From Methylobacterium sp. WSM2598 (GTDB lineage Bacteria > Pseudomonadota > Alphaproteobacteria > Rhizobiales > Beijerinckiaceae): 64,000 nt of DNA. Within the stretch, counting starts at the first letter, position 1. Each line of letters opens with the position of its first letter. Below, piece after piece: positions 56,353 through 64,000 of the stretch. Under the pieces are notes generated by a model. That model was not told the origin of the DNA and made no database searches. It saw only the letters and a program-made list of their open reading frames with translations. A program made the translations under genes and the position numbers. Location of the stretch: the NCBI RefSeq assembly GCF_000379105.1, contig NZ_KB900609.1, positions 5,802 through 69,801 of the forward strand, given 5' to 3'.

Positions 56353-58164
56353 TCAGTGGTTGTCCCGCGGCGGCCCCATGGTCTGGGCGACCTTCTGGAA
56401 CGCGTCCGACCCGCGCAGGATCATGCCCTCGGAGAGCTGCTCGACCATCGCCCGCTGGATCGCCTGCCAGGGCGTCTGGCTCGCCGGGAACGGGTAGCCG
56501 CCCCGCGCCGCCAGGTCCTCGCGCCGCCGCGCCAGCTCCTCGTCGGGCAGCAGGATGTCCGCCCGCCGCGTGTTGAGGTCGATGCGGACGCGGTCGCCGT
56601 TCTGCAGCAGCGCCAGCCCGCCGCCCGCCGCCGCTTCCGGGGAGGCGTTGAGGATCGAGGGCGTGCCCGAGGTGCCCGACTGGCGCCCGTCGCCGATGCA
56701 GGGCAGCGAGAGCACGCCGCGCCGGATCAGCGCCCCCGGCGGCTGCATGTTCACGACCTCGGCCGCGCCCGGATAGCCGATCGGGCCCGCCCCGCGCATG
56801 ATCAGCACCGTGTTCTCGTCGATGTCGAGGGCGGGGTCGTCGATCCGGTGGTGGTAATCCTCGGGCCCGTCGAACACCACGACCCGGCCCTCGAACGCGT
56901 AGGGATCCCCCGGGTTCGACAGGTAGCGGTCGTAGAACTCGCGGCTGATCACGCTCGTCTTCATGATCGCCGAGTCGAACAGCGTGCCCTTGAGGTTGAG
57001 GAAGCCGGCCCGCTCGCGCAGGGGCTCGGAATAGGGCTTGATCACCTCGCGGTCCCAGGTCCTGGCCTCGCGGCAATTCTCCCCGACGGTGCGGCCGTTG
57101 CAGGTGAGCGCGTCCGCGTGGATCTTGCCGGCCTCGATCAGCTCGGCCAGCACCGCCGGCAGCCCGCCCGCACGATAATATTCCTCGCCCAGATAGGCCC
57201 CGGCCGGCTGCATGTTGACGAGCAGCGGGATGTCGTAGCCGACGCGCTCCCAGTCGTCGCAGCTCAGCGGCACGCCGATCAGCTTGGCGATGGCGTTGAT
57301 GTGGATGGGCGCATTGGTCGAGCCGCCGATGCCGGTGTTGGCCACGATGGCGTTCTCGAAGGCCTCGCGGGTGAGGATGTCGGAGGGCTTCAGGTCCTCC
57401 CAGACCATCTCGACGATGCGCTGGCCGGTGGCGTAGGCGGCCTGGCCGCGCTCGCGATAGGGGGCGGGAATCGCCGCCGAGCCGGGCAGCGCCATGCCGA
57501 GCGCCTCCGCCAGGGCGTTCATGGTCGAGGCGGTGCCCATCGTGTTGCAATGGCCCGTGGAGGGCGCCGAGGAGGCCACGATGTCGAGGAATTGCTGGTA
57601 GTCGATGTCGCCCGCCGCGTGGCGCTCGCGGGCCTTCCAGACGACGGTGCCCGAGCCCGTGCGCTCGCCGCGGCTCCAGCCGTTCAGCATCGGCCCGACA
57701 TTGAGCGAGATCGCCGGGATGTTCACCGTGGCGGCCGCCATCAGGCAGGCCGGCATGGTCTTGTCGCAGCCGGTGAGCAGCACGACGCCGTCGAGCGGGT
57801 AGCCGTACAGCACCTCGACCAGCGACAGGTAGGCGAGGTTGCGATCGAGGGCGGCGGTCGGGCGCTTGCCGGTCTCCTGGATCGGGTGGCAGGGGAACTC
57901 GAAGGCGACGCCGCCCGCCGCCGTGATGCCGTCGCGCACGCGTTTGGCGAGTTCCATGTGATGGCGGTTGCAGGGCGAGAGGTCGGATCCGGTCTGCGCG
58001 ATGCCGATCAGGGGCTTGCCCGCCTGCAGCTCGGCCAGGGTGAGGCCGTAGTTCAGGTAGCGCTCCAGGTACAGCGCGGTCATGCCGGGATTGTCGGGAT
58101 TGTCGAACCACAGCCGCGACCGCAGACGGCTCGGATCGATCCGGGGGCGGGGCGTGGGGGCCAT
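56353..58164 (-). CDS. IlvD/Edd-family dehydratase, D-xylonate dehydratase-like
   Basis: 603 residues from the second ATG (58164), because GGAGG lies 8 bases before it and within the codons after the first ATG (58179). From that start, the [2Fe-2S] ligands are C65 (SPCNRHH), C133 (TGCDKTMPA) and C206 ([10 protein letters not shown]), spaced 68 and 73 as in sugar-acid dehydratases. The sequence layout ([43 protein letters not shown], ending DNH) closely follows the Caulobacter xylonate dehydratase. It would dehydrate a pentonate or hexonate to the 2-keto-3-deoxy acid, upstream of steps like those of the FAH/SDR operon at 44.8-46.4 kb. Confidence 0.85.
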   Translation of the reverse strand: MAPTPRPRIDPSRLRSRLWFDNPDNPGMTALYLERYLNYGLTLAELQAGKPLIGIAQTGSDLSPCNRHHMELAKRVRDGITAAGGVAFEFPCHPIQETGKRPTAALDRNLAYLSLVEVLYGYPLDGVVLLTGCDKTMPACLMAAATVNIPAISLNVGPMLNGWSRGERTGSGTVVWKARERHAAGDIDYQQFLDIVASSAPSTGHCNTMGTASTMNALAEALGMALPGSAAIPAPYRERGQAAYATGQRIVEMVWEDLKPSDILTREAFENAIVANTGIGGSTNAPIHINAIAKLIGVPLSCDDWERVGYDIPLLVNMQPAGAYLGEEYYRAGGLPAVLAELIEAGKIHADALTCNGRTVGENCREARTWDREVIKPYSEPLRERAGFLNLKGTLFDSAIMKTSVISREFYDRYLSNPGDPYAFEGRVVVFDGPEDYHHRIDDPALDIDENTVLIMRGAGPIGYPGAAEVVNMQPPGALIRRGVLSLPCIGDGRQSGTSGTPSILNASPEAAAGGGLALLQNGDRVRIDLNTRRADILLPDEELARRREDLAARGGYPFPASQTPWQAIQRAMVEQLSEGMILRGSDAFQKVAQTMGPPRDNH

Positions 58165-58372
58165 CGGGCGTTCCTCCATTCACGATTGGCGGCGGACATT
58201 GGACCCGGCCGGTGCGGGAAGGCAACAGAGTCGGGCCGCGCGGCGCGCGGGCCGCGCGGCGCGCGGGCCGCGCGCGTCGTCGCAGGACGAAAGAATCCTC
58301 GGGCCGGGTGTCCCCACCGCCGCACGAGGGTGCTATGACGCCGGCGCAACGTCGACCCGTGGGACCGGATTC

Positions 58373-58579
58373 ATGACCGAGAAGAGCACCAACCCGTTGA
58401 TTCCGATCGGCATCGTGGTGTCGCTGCCGGTGCTGGCCTGCCTGCTGATCATGCTCACCGACGAGGGCGTCAACCGCTCGCTCCTGTGGGCGGCGGTCAA
58501 GGTCGGGATCCTGCTCATCGTGCTCGGCGGCGCCCTGTCCTACGGCGCGAGCCGGCTGGCCGCCAAGAGCGAGCGCTGA
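58373..58579 (+). CDS. Small two-helix membrane protein
   Basis: 68 residues: helix 1 at about 9-28 (LIPIGIVVSLPVLACLLIML), an acidic loop, helix 2 at about 39-58, and a basic end (RLAAKSER). GTGGGA precedes the ATG. Conserved-looking but no known function. It ends 17 bases before the aminotransferase and is likely co-transcribed. Confidence 0.6.
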   Translation: MTEKSTNPLIPIGIVVSLPVLACLLIMLTDEGVNRSLLWAAVKVGILLIVLGGALSYGASRLAAKSER

Positions 58580-58596
58580 CGGGCGCGACGGCCGCG

Positions 58597-59775
58597 ATGC
58601 CGAGCCCGGTTCCGGCCTTCGCGCGCATCGGCGAGGAGAACGCCTTCGCGGTGCTGGCCAGGGCCACGGCCCTGGCGCAGGCCGGGCGGGACGTGATCAA
58701 TCTCGGCATCGGCCAGCCCGACATGCCGACCCCGCCCCACGTGGTCGAGGCGGCGATCAAGGCCCTGCGCGACGGCCATCACGGCTACACGCCCGCGACC
58801 GGCATCCTGCCCCTGCGCGAGGCCGTGGCGCGCGACCTCCATCGCCGGCTCGAGGTCGAGGTCTCGCCCGACAGCGTCATGATCGTGCCGGGCGGCAAGG
58901 TCACGATGTTCGCCGCGATCCTGATGTTCGGCGAGCCGGGGGCCGAGATCCTCTATCCGGATCCGGGTTTCCCGATCTACCGCTCGATGATCGAGTTCAC
59001 CGGCGCGACCCCGGTGCCGATCCCGATCCGCGAGGCGAACGGCTTCGCCTTCTCGGCCGAGGAGACGCTGGCGCTGATCTCGCCGCGCACCCGGCTGCTG
59101 ATCGTGAACTCGCCGGCCAACCCGACCGGCGGCGTGACTCCGAAGGCGGAGATCGACCGCCTGGTGGCGGGGCTCGCGGCGCATCCCGACGTGGCGGTGC
59201 TCTCGGACGAGATCTACGGCACCATGACCTACGACGGCGCGCGGCACCACACGCTGCTCGCCTATCCGGAGATTCGCGACCGGCTGATCTACCTCGACGG
59301 CGCGTCCAAGACCTACGCGATGACGGGCTGGCGGCTCGGCTGGTCGGTCTGGCCCGCGCCCCTCTACGAGGCGGCGCGCAAGCTCGCGGTGAATTCCTTC
59401 TCCTGCGTGAACGCGGCGACGCAATGGGCCGGCATCGCGGCCCTGGACGGGCCGCAGGACGCGGTGGCCGCCATGATGGCGGAGTTCGACCGGCGCCGCC
59501 TCCTGGTGGTCGAGGGGCTGAACCGCCTGCCGGGGGTCTCCTGCATCACCCCGAAGGGCGCCTTCTACGCCTTCCCGAACATCGCGCGGACCGGCTGGAA
59601 GGCCAAGGCCCTGGCCTCGGCGCTGCTGGAGGAGGCCGGGATCGCCGCGATCGGCGGCCCGGATTTCGGGGTCCACGGCGAGGGCTACCTCCGGCTGTCC
59701 TACGCCAACTCGGCGGAGAACATCGCCCGCGCCCTGGAGCGGATGGGCGGGTTCCTGGCGGCGAATCGGCGCTGA
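58597..59775 (+). CDS. Class I/II PLP-dependent aminotransferase
   Basis: 392 residues, fold type I: INLGIGQPDMPTP, GYTPATGILPLREAVA, the NSPANPTGG substrate-binding loop, SDEIYG (PLP ring contact) and the Schiff-base lysine K238 in GASKTYAMTGWRLGW. It resembles aspartate/aromatic aminotransferases; the amino donor is not predictable. ATG start. The convergent gene after it is also a PLP aminotransferase but clearly not a duplicate. Confidence 0.88.
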   Translation: MPSPVPAFARIGEENAFAVLARATALAQAGRDVINLGIGQPDMPTPPHVVEAAIKALRDGHHGYTPATGILPLREAVARDLHRRLEVEVSPDSVMIVPGGKVTMFAAILMFGEPGAEILYPDPGFPIYRSMIEFTGATPVPIPIREANGFAFSAEETLALISPRTRLLIVNSPANPTGGVTPKAEIDRLVAGLAAHPDVAVLSDEIYGTMTYDGARHHTLLAYPEIRDRLIYLDGASKTYAMTGWRLGWSVWPAPLYEAARKLAVNSFSCVNAATQWAGIAALDGPQDAVAAMMAEFDRRRLLVVEGLNRLPGVSCITPKGAFYAFPNIARTGWKAKALASALLEEAGIAAIGGPDFGVHGEGYLRLSYANSAENIARALERMGGFLAANRR

Positions 59776-59818
59776 CCGTCCCGACCAGGACCGGAGGGCG
59801 CGCGGGCGCGACCCGTGA

Positions 59819-59875
59819 AGCGCCGCGCGGGCTCGTGAGACGGGATCCGCGGTGATCAACCGGATCCCGGATCAC
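59819..59875. repeat. Dispersed intergenic repeat, right-hand part, copy C
   Basis: Matches the middle and palindromic part of copy B: GCGCCGCGCGGGCTCGTGA then GGGATCCG...CGGATCCCGGATCAC. It lies between two convergent aminotransferase genes, and its last bases form the stop codon (TCA at 59872-59874) of the minus-strand one. Confidence 0.75.
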
Positions 59876-60999
59876 GCCCGCACCTCCTCCAGATGCGCGT
59901 CGAGGGCGTCGAGCGCCGCCCCGGCCCGCGCCTGGCCGAGGCCGATGCGCAGGCGGTCGGCGGGGAGCGGCGCGAGGGGCGAGCGCCACAGCGTCGAGGG
60001 CAGCACGAGGCAGCGGCCCCGCCGCGCGAGGTCGACGGCGAAACGCTCCGCCCCCTCCGGCCCGAGATAGCGCGGGAAGCCGAAGGCGAGATTGCGCGAG
60101 CCGTCCTCCGCGAGGCGGCCCCGGTGCCGCGCCAGGAGGTCGTCCAGGCGGGCCCGGTTGCGCAGGCCGATCGCCCGCGTCCGCGCCAGGATCCGCGCCC
60201 GGTGGCGAAGGGCGATGTGGGCCAGCACCTCGCTGGTGGCGGAGAGGCAGCTCGACAGGGTGCTCTTCACCGCGAGCGTGCGCGCCATGAGGATCGGGTC
60301 GCGGCAGGCCACCCAGCCGACGCGCAGGCCCGGCAGGCCGAACCCCTTCGAGAGCCCGTCGACCGACACGCCCCGCTCGTAGGCCTCCACGCAGGCGGGC
60401 GGGCCCTCGTCGGTGGCGGTCTCGCGGTAGACCTCATCGTTGACGAGCCAGAGGCCGCGGGCCCGGCACAGCCCGACGAGGTCGCGCAGGGTCCCGCCGT
60501 CGAGGGTGGCGCCGGTCGGGCTGTTGGGGAAGTTCGTCAGCACCACCCGGGTGTTCGGCCGCAGGGCGGCGGCCACCCGGTCGACCCGGAGGGCCCAGCT
60601 CCCGCCCGCCTCGGCGAGCGGCACGCCGGTCGCCGCGCAGCGTGCCGTCACCGCCCGCTCGGAGGGCTGGTAGAGCGGCAGGACGATCACCGCGTGGTCC
60701 TGCGGGCCGAGCAGGGCCCGCAGCACGCAGGTCGCCGCCTCCTGCGCCCCCGCGCAGGCCAGCACCGCCTCGGGGGCGAGACCCGCGTAGCGGGAGGCGA
60801 CGGCGGCCCGGAGCCAGGGGGCGCCCCGCGGATCCGCGTAGCCGAGATCGAGGGCGTTCCAGCGGCGCCGATCCTCCTCGTCCGCGAGGGCCAGGAGCGA
60901 GGCCACCGGCAGCGTCTCGGAATCCGAGGCGGCGAGGTCGTTCGGCGCCTCGCCGGACCAGCGCGCAAGGTAGTCCGCGAGGAGGAAGGCCTCGGTCAT
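59872..60999 (-). CDS. HisC-like PLP aminotransferase in a biosynthetic cluster
   Basis: 375 residues, fold type I: TNFPNSPTGAT, NDEVYRE (D188, Y191) and Schiff-base lysine K218 in VDGLSKGFGLPGLRVGW. It groups by eye with histidinol-phosphate/valine-pyruvate-like aminotransferases. The ATG overlaps the TGA of the GT2 gene (ATGA), making it the last gene of a four-gene overlapping unit. The substrate is unknown; it may aminate a keto-sugar or amino-acid precursor made by the neighbours. Confidence 0.85.
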   Translation of the reverse strand: MTEAFLLADYLARWSGEAPNDLAASDSETLPVASLLALADEEDRRRWNALDLGYADPRGAPWLRAAVASRYAGLAPEAVLACAGAQEAATCVLRALLGPQDHAVIVLPLYQPSERAVTARCAATGVPLAEAGGSWALRVDRVAAALRPNTRVVLTNFPNSPTGATLDGGTLRDLVGLCRARGLWLVNDEVYRETATDEGPPACVEAYERGVSVDGLSKGFGLPGLRVGWVACRDPILMARTLAVKSTLSSCLSATSEVLAHIALRHRARILARTRAIGLRNRARLDDLLARHRGRLAEDGSRNLAFGFPRYLGPEGAERFAVDLARRGRCLVLPSTLWRSPLAPLPADRLRIGLGQARAGAALDALDAHLEEVRA

Positions 61000-61694
61000 G
61001 GCGGCGGCGCCGGCCCGGCCGCGACGCGCAGGAAGGTCGAGACGATCCGGCTGCCCGCCCGAAGCGTCCCGGTCAGGGATCCCGCCACCTTCGACCGGCC
61101 GCCCGCCCGGCACCGATAGGGAACCGGCACCTCGGCGATGCGGTAGCCGGCGCGGGCCGCCTGCATCTGCATCTCGATGTTCCAGCCATAGGTCATCTCC
61201 CGCAGGTTCAGCCGCGCGAGGGCGTCCCGGCCGATCGCCCGGAAGGCGCACATGTCGCTGTAGCGCACCCCGTAGAGCGCCCCGATGCCGAGGCCGGCGA
61301 GCCGCCCGGCCAGCACTTGGTGCCAGAGCATCGCGCCGGGCTCGCGCGCGCCGCGGGTGCGCGAGGCGAGGACGAGGTCCCGCTCCCCCCGCAGGACCGG
61401 GTCGGCGATCCGCGCGATCAGGTCGCCCCGGTCGGCGCCGTCCCCGTCGAGGAAGGCGACGACCCGGCTCTCCGGCCGCGCCGCCGCCGCACCCGCCGCG
61501 CAGGCCCGGCCGTAGCCGCGCCCGGCTTCGATCACCCGGGCGCCGGCCGCCCCCGCGATCGCCCGGGTGTCGTCGCGGCTGCCGCCATCCGCCACGATGA
61601 GGTCGCCCGCGTAGGCGCGCGGGATCTCGCGCAACACGGCGCCGATCGTCTCCCCCTCGTCGAGGGTCGGGATGACGACGCTCACAGGCTCCAT
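60996..61694 (-). CDS. GT2-family glycosyltransferase
   Basis: 232 residues from the ATG at 61694, which lies 13 bases inside the radical SAM gene. GT-A fold: VSVVIPTLDEGETIGAVL, VADGGSRDDT (donor-binding) and FLDGDGAD at 81-88 (metal-binding DxD). A WNIEMQMQAARAG motif is typical of dolichol-phosphate/polyprenyl-phosphate mannose synthase-like enzymes. There is no membrane anchor. It probably charges a lipid carrier or modifies a lipid for the membrane glycosyltransferase encoded two genes upstream. Confidence 0.85.
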   Translation of the reverse strand: MEPVSVVIPTLDEGETIGAVLREIPRAYAGDLIVADGGSRDDTRAIAGAAGARVIEAGRGYGRACAAGAAAARPESRVVAFLDGDGADRGDLIARIADPVLRGERDLVLASRTRGAREPGAMLWHQVLAGRLAGLGIGALYGVRYSDMCAFRAIGRDALARLNLREMTYGWNIEMQMQAARAGYRIAEVPVPYRCRAGGRSKVAGSLTGTLRAGSRIVSTFLRVAAGPAPPP

Positions 61695-62737
61695 CGCAGC
61701 CCGCAATTCCGGCACGGCGCCGGGGGCGCCTCGGACAGGAGGGCGCGGCGGAAGTCCCGGTAGGCCTCGCCGTTCCAGATCTCGCGCAGGCTCGCCTGCG
61801 TCGCGTCGCCGAGCGTGTAGCTGTCGTAGCCCCGCACCGAGAAGGGCGCGATGCAGCAGGGCAGGGCGCGGCCGTGGGCGGTGATGTACATCAGCGACCA
61901 CGGCCGCCGGCAGGTCGCCCAGGGCCGGTCCTCGGCCTGCCGCCTGAGGCTGAGGCCGGGCTCGGTGGCGCCCGACGCGTCCAGGCTGACGCCGAGTTCG
62001 GCCCCGATCGCCTGCGCGGCCGCGATGGCGGCATGCTCCTCCTCCCGCGCGCGCTCGAACAGCGAGAGGTCGGCGCGGGCCATGCCGTAGCCGGCCTCGT
62101 CGAAGACGAGCCGCTGCAGGTGGACCTCGCGCACCCCCATCCGGGCGGCGAGGCGCACGAAGTCCGGCAACTGGTCGATCGTCTCCTTGAGACCGGTGAG
62201 CCAGAGCGAGACCCTCGGGGTCGCGGCGCCCGCCTCCCTCTGGAAGGCCGTGAACCGGCCGACGTCGCGCACGATGCGATCGAAGAAGTCCTTGCCGCGC
62301 ACCCGCCTGTAGGAGGCGCGGTCGGCCGCGTCGAGGGAGACGCGCAGCTCGTCGAGCCCGGTCTCGATCAGGTCCCGGAACCGCTTGGGCTGCATCAGGG
62401 TGCCGTTCGTGTTGAACAGCACGTAGGTGCCCCGCGCCTTGAGGTGGCGGATCATCCGCGGCAGGTCGTCGACCAGCATCGGCTCGCCGACCCCGTGCAG
62501 CACAACCCGGGCGATGCCGGGGACCTGATCGACGATGCGGGTGAACAGGTCCCAGCTCATGTCGGCCGGGGGTTCGAGCGTCTCGAACGTGCGCGGGCAG
62601 GTCTCGCAGAGGAGATTGCAGCGGTTCGTCACCTCCAGGTAGAGGCAGACGGGCGGCGCGGTCGCGACCGCGTCGCGGGCGTCGCCGACCGCCTCGAAGT
62701 AGCGGCGCGGATTCGCGATCCCGGGGGAGGCCGACAT
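61682..62737 (-). CDS. Radical SAM enzyme with C-terminal SPASM-like cluster site
   Basis: 351 residues from the ATG at 62737 that overlaps the stop of the upstream gene. The N-terminal [4Fe-4S] motif CxxxCxxC has ligands C40, C44 and C47 (TNRCNLLCETC), followed by a GVGEPML segment contacting SAM. C-terminal Cys residues C276, C294/C295, C342 and C345 (PCRNC) fit a second cluster of the SPASM/twitch type. Such enzymes modify peptides, sugars or alcohols by radical chemistry. No short precursor peptide gene is seen beside it, so a small-molecule or lipid substrate is more likely. Confidence 0.85.
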   Translation of the reverse strand: MSASPGIANPRRYFEAVGDARDAVATAPPVCLYLEVTNRCNLLCETCPRTFETLEPPADMSWDLFTRIVDQVPGIARVVLHGVGEPMLVDDLPRMIRHLKARGTYVLFNTNGTLMQPKRFRDLIETGLDELRVSLDAADRASYRRVRGKDFFDRIVRDVGRFTAFQREAGAATPRVSLWLTGLKETIDQLPDFVRLAARMGVREVHLQRLVFDEAGYGMARADLSLFERAREEEHAAIAAAQAIGAELGVSLDASGATEPGLSLRRQAEDRPWATCRRPWSLMYITAHGRALPCCIAPFSVRGYDSYTLGDATQASLREIWNGEAYRDFRRALLSEAPPAPCRNCGLRWSL

Positions 62738-63978
62738 CAGGACGCTCCTTTCGGCGCGAGGGCGAGCGCCGTGCTGCGGGCCCGGCGCAGGTCGCGCAGG
62801 GCGAGGATGACGGCCGGACCGAAGACCAGGCCCGGCCAGACGAAGCGCTCGTTGAAGGGGTCGATGAAGAACAGCACCGGCGCCGCCGAGAGCCAGATCA
62901 CGGCGGGCGTCGGGGCGATCGCGGCCGGCAGCGCGAGCCACGGATAGTACCAGGCGTAGTGCGGGTTCGCCGCCGCGGTGGCGACGGCCGCCAGCAGGCC
63001 GGCGTCGCGGCAGAGGCGGACGGCGTCGGGCGGCCCGGCGCGCCGCGTGGCCACGAAGGCGGCGAGCGCCGCGAAGCCGAGCGCCGCGCACAGGCCGTAG
63101 AGGCGGCCCGCCGCCGCCGGGAGCGGCACGAGATGCGCCAGTCCGGCGAGCAGCCAGAAGCCCCGGCCGGTGTCGAAACCCTCCTCGGCCCCGTAGGCGG
63201 GCAGGAAGCCGAGGATCAGCGGGCCGGCCGAAAGGTAGGGCAGGGAGAGGACGACCAGGGTCGCGAGGCCCGCCGCGGCCGGGCGCCCGAAGCCGCCCCC
63301 GCGCAGGAAGGCCGGCGCCACCACGACGGGCAGCACCTTCACGAGGCTCGCGGCGGCGAGGAGCGCGCCCGCGAGGCCCTCCCGGTGCCGCGCCCGGGCG
63401 AGGAGCGCGAGGGCGAGGAGGCCGACCGCGAGCGCGTCCACGTGGCCGTCGAGGGCGAAGGACCACAGGACCAGCGGATTCCAGGCGTAGATGAGCACGC
63501 GGGCGGGGGGCAGGCCGGCGCCCCCGAGGAGGCGCAGGACGCACAGGATCGCGACGCCGTCGCACAGGAGCATCGCCGCCTTCATGCCGGTGACGCTCGC
63601 GCTCAGCCGCCCGACCGCCGCGAAGGCGAGCTGCGCGGCGGGCAGGTAGATCGTCCGGGCGTAGTCGGCCCGGTTGATGAGCGGGAAGATGGCGGGGTCG
63701 CGCAGCTGCGCCAGGGCCGGGTCCGCCGGGACGTACAGGTAGGGGTTGATCCCGGCGGCCTGGACCTGCCCGTCCCAGACGTAGCGGTAGATGTCGCTCG
63801 ACAGGAAGGGCGGGGCGGGCAGAAGCGCGAGCCGCAGCAGGAGGGCGACGCCGATCACCAGCCAGAGGGCCCGCGCCGGCACGCTTCCCCGCAGGACGAG
63901 CCGCACCGCCAGGAGGTAGATCCCCACCGAGACGGCGAGCAGCCCGACCAGGATCTGCGCCCGCAGCGGCGTGCCCAC
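62737..63978 (-). CDS. GT87/DUF2029-like integral membrane glycosyltransferase (start may lie outside the window)
   Basis: 413 residues from a GTG at 63978; the frame stays open to the window edge, so the true start may be further upstream. About ten hydrophobic segments with an early loop SSDIYRYVWDGQVQAAGINPY that carries the acidic residue expected for catalysis with a polyprenyl-phosphate sugar donor (GT-C fold). PHYAWYYPWL near the C-terminal side is also typical. It probably transfers a mannose- or arabinose-type sugar on the periplasmic side. The stop overlaps the radical SAM ATG (ATGA). Confidence 0.8.
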   Translation of the reverse strand: MGTPLRAQILVGLLAVSVGIYLLAVRLVLRGSVPARALWLVIGVALLLRLALLPAPPFLSSDIYRYVWDGQVQAAGINPYLYVPADPALAQLRDPAIFPLINRADYARTIYLPAAQLAFAAVGRLSASVTGMKAAMLLCDGVAILCVLRLLGGAGLPPARVLIYAWNPLVLWSFALDGHVDALAVGLLALALLARARHREGLAGALLAAASLVKVLPVVVAPAFLRGGGFGRPAAAGLATLVVLSLPYLSAGPLILGFLPAYGAEEGFDTGRGFWLLAGLAHLVPLPAAAGRLYGLCAALGFAALAAFVATRRAGPPDAVRLCRDAGLLAAVATAAANPHYAWYYPWLALPAAIAPTPAVIWLSAAPVLFFIDPFNERFVWPGLVFGPAVILALRDLRRARSTALALAPKGAS

Positions 63979-64000
63979 CGTGTCGGCGCCCGGAACATGG

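Overview
The window is GC-rich DNA from an alphaproteobacterium. Gene content and style point to Rhizobiales, most likely Methylobacterium or a close relative. Indicators are a MucR-family regulator, rpsO-pnp and ftsK-lolA-xthA gene order, a TadG-like protein, DUF1489, DUF1176, DUF2147 and DUF2892 proteins, a Ros/MucR-style chromosome without operon-sized gaps, and a dispersed palindromic intergenic repeat. The genus is inferred from memory of protein families, not from a search.

Positions 1-6456 hold a minus-strand signalling block: a single-domain globin, a DUF1176 periplasmic protein, two OmpR-type response regulators, a PAS-PAS hybrid histidine kinase and two small exported proteins. Positions 7040-12390 look acquired: a 693-residue RTX-repeat protein closed by a strong terminator, an SDR enzyme, small orphan ORFs, a gene fragment, an IS3-family element that has lost its left end, a tyrosine integrase cut off by the right end of that element, and the 3' part of a tRNA-Thr gene that looks like an attachment site. 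This is one end of a decayed integrative element.

From about 12.9 kb onward the content is core-like. It contains a KefB/YbaL-type antiporter, DUF2147, MucR, an overlapping glycosyltransferase/metallophosphatase pair, a DMT exporter, thiE-thiD, an XRE-cupin regulator, a TadG-like protein, and an Mla lipid-transport operon (mlaE-mlaF-mlaD-lipoprotein) behind an MFS gene. It continues with an orphan CheZ, DUF1489, FkbM methyltransferase, RarD, several small exported proteins, RlpA, a LuxR-type response regulator, a putrescine-type binding protein with RidA, small stress membrane proteins, and pnp/rpsO with clear hairpin terminators.

Positions 43.2-47.4 kb form a sugar-acid-type catabolic unit: MFS, SDR and FAH-family hydrolase divergent from an IclR regulator with a perfect 7-5-7 palindromic operator. 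Then come xthA, lolA, a very long FtsK with no membrane anchor, an MFS gene that appears to have lost four helices, glutamine-dependent NAD synthetase, a D-xylonate-dehydratase-like enzyme, a small membrane protein and a class I aminotransferase. The window closes with four overlapping minus-strand genes: a GT87/DUF2029-like membrane glycosyltransferase, a radical SAM/SPASM-like enzyme, a GT2 glycosyltransferase and a HisC-like aminotransferase. They look like one dedicated biosynthetic pathway that I cannot assign.

Two structural themes run through the window. One is a dispersed repeat at convergent gene ends (about 24.8, 47.4 and 59.8 kb) whose sequence supplies stop codons. The other is a set of short perfect or near-perfect tandem arrays (9-24 bp units), several of which overlap stop codons or lie inside coding sequence.
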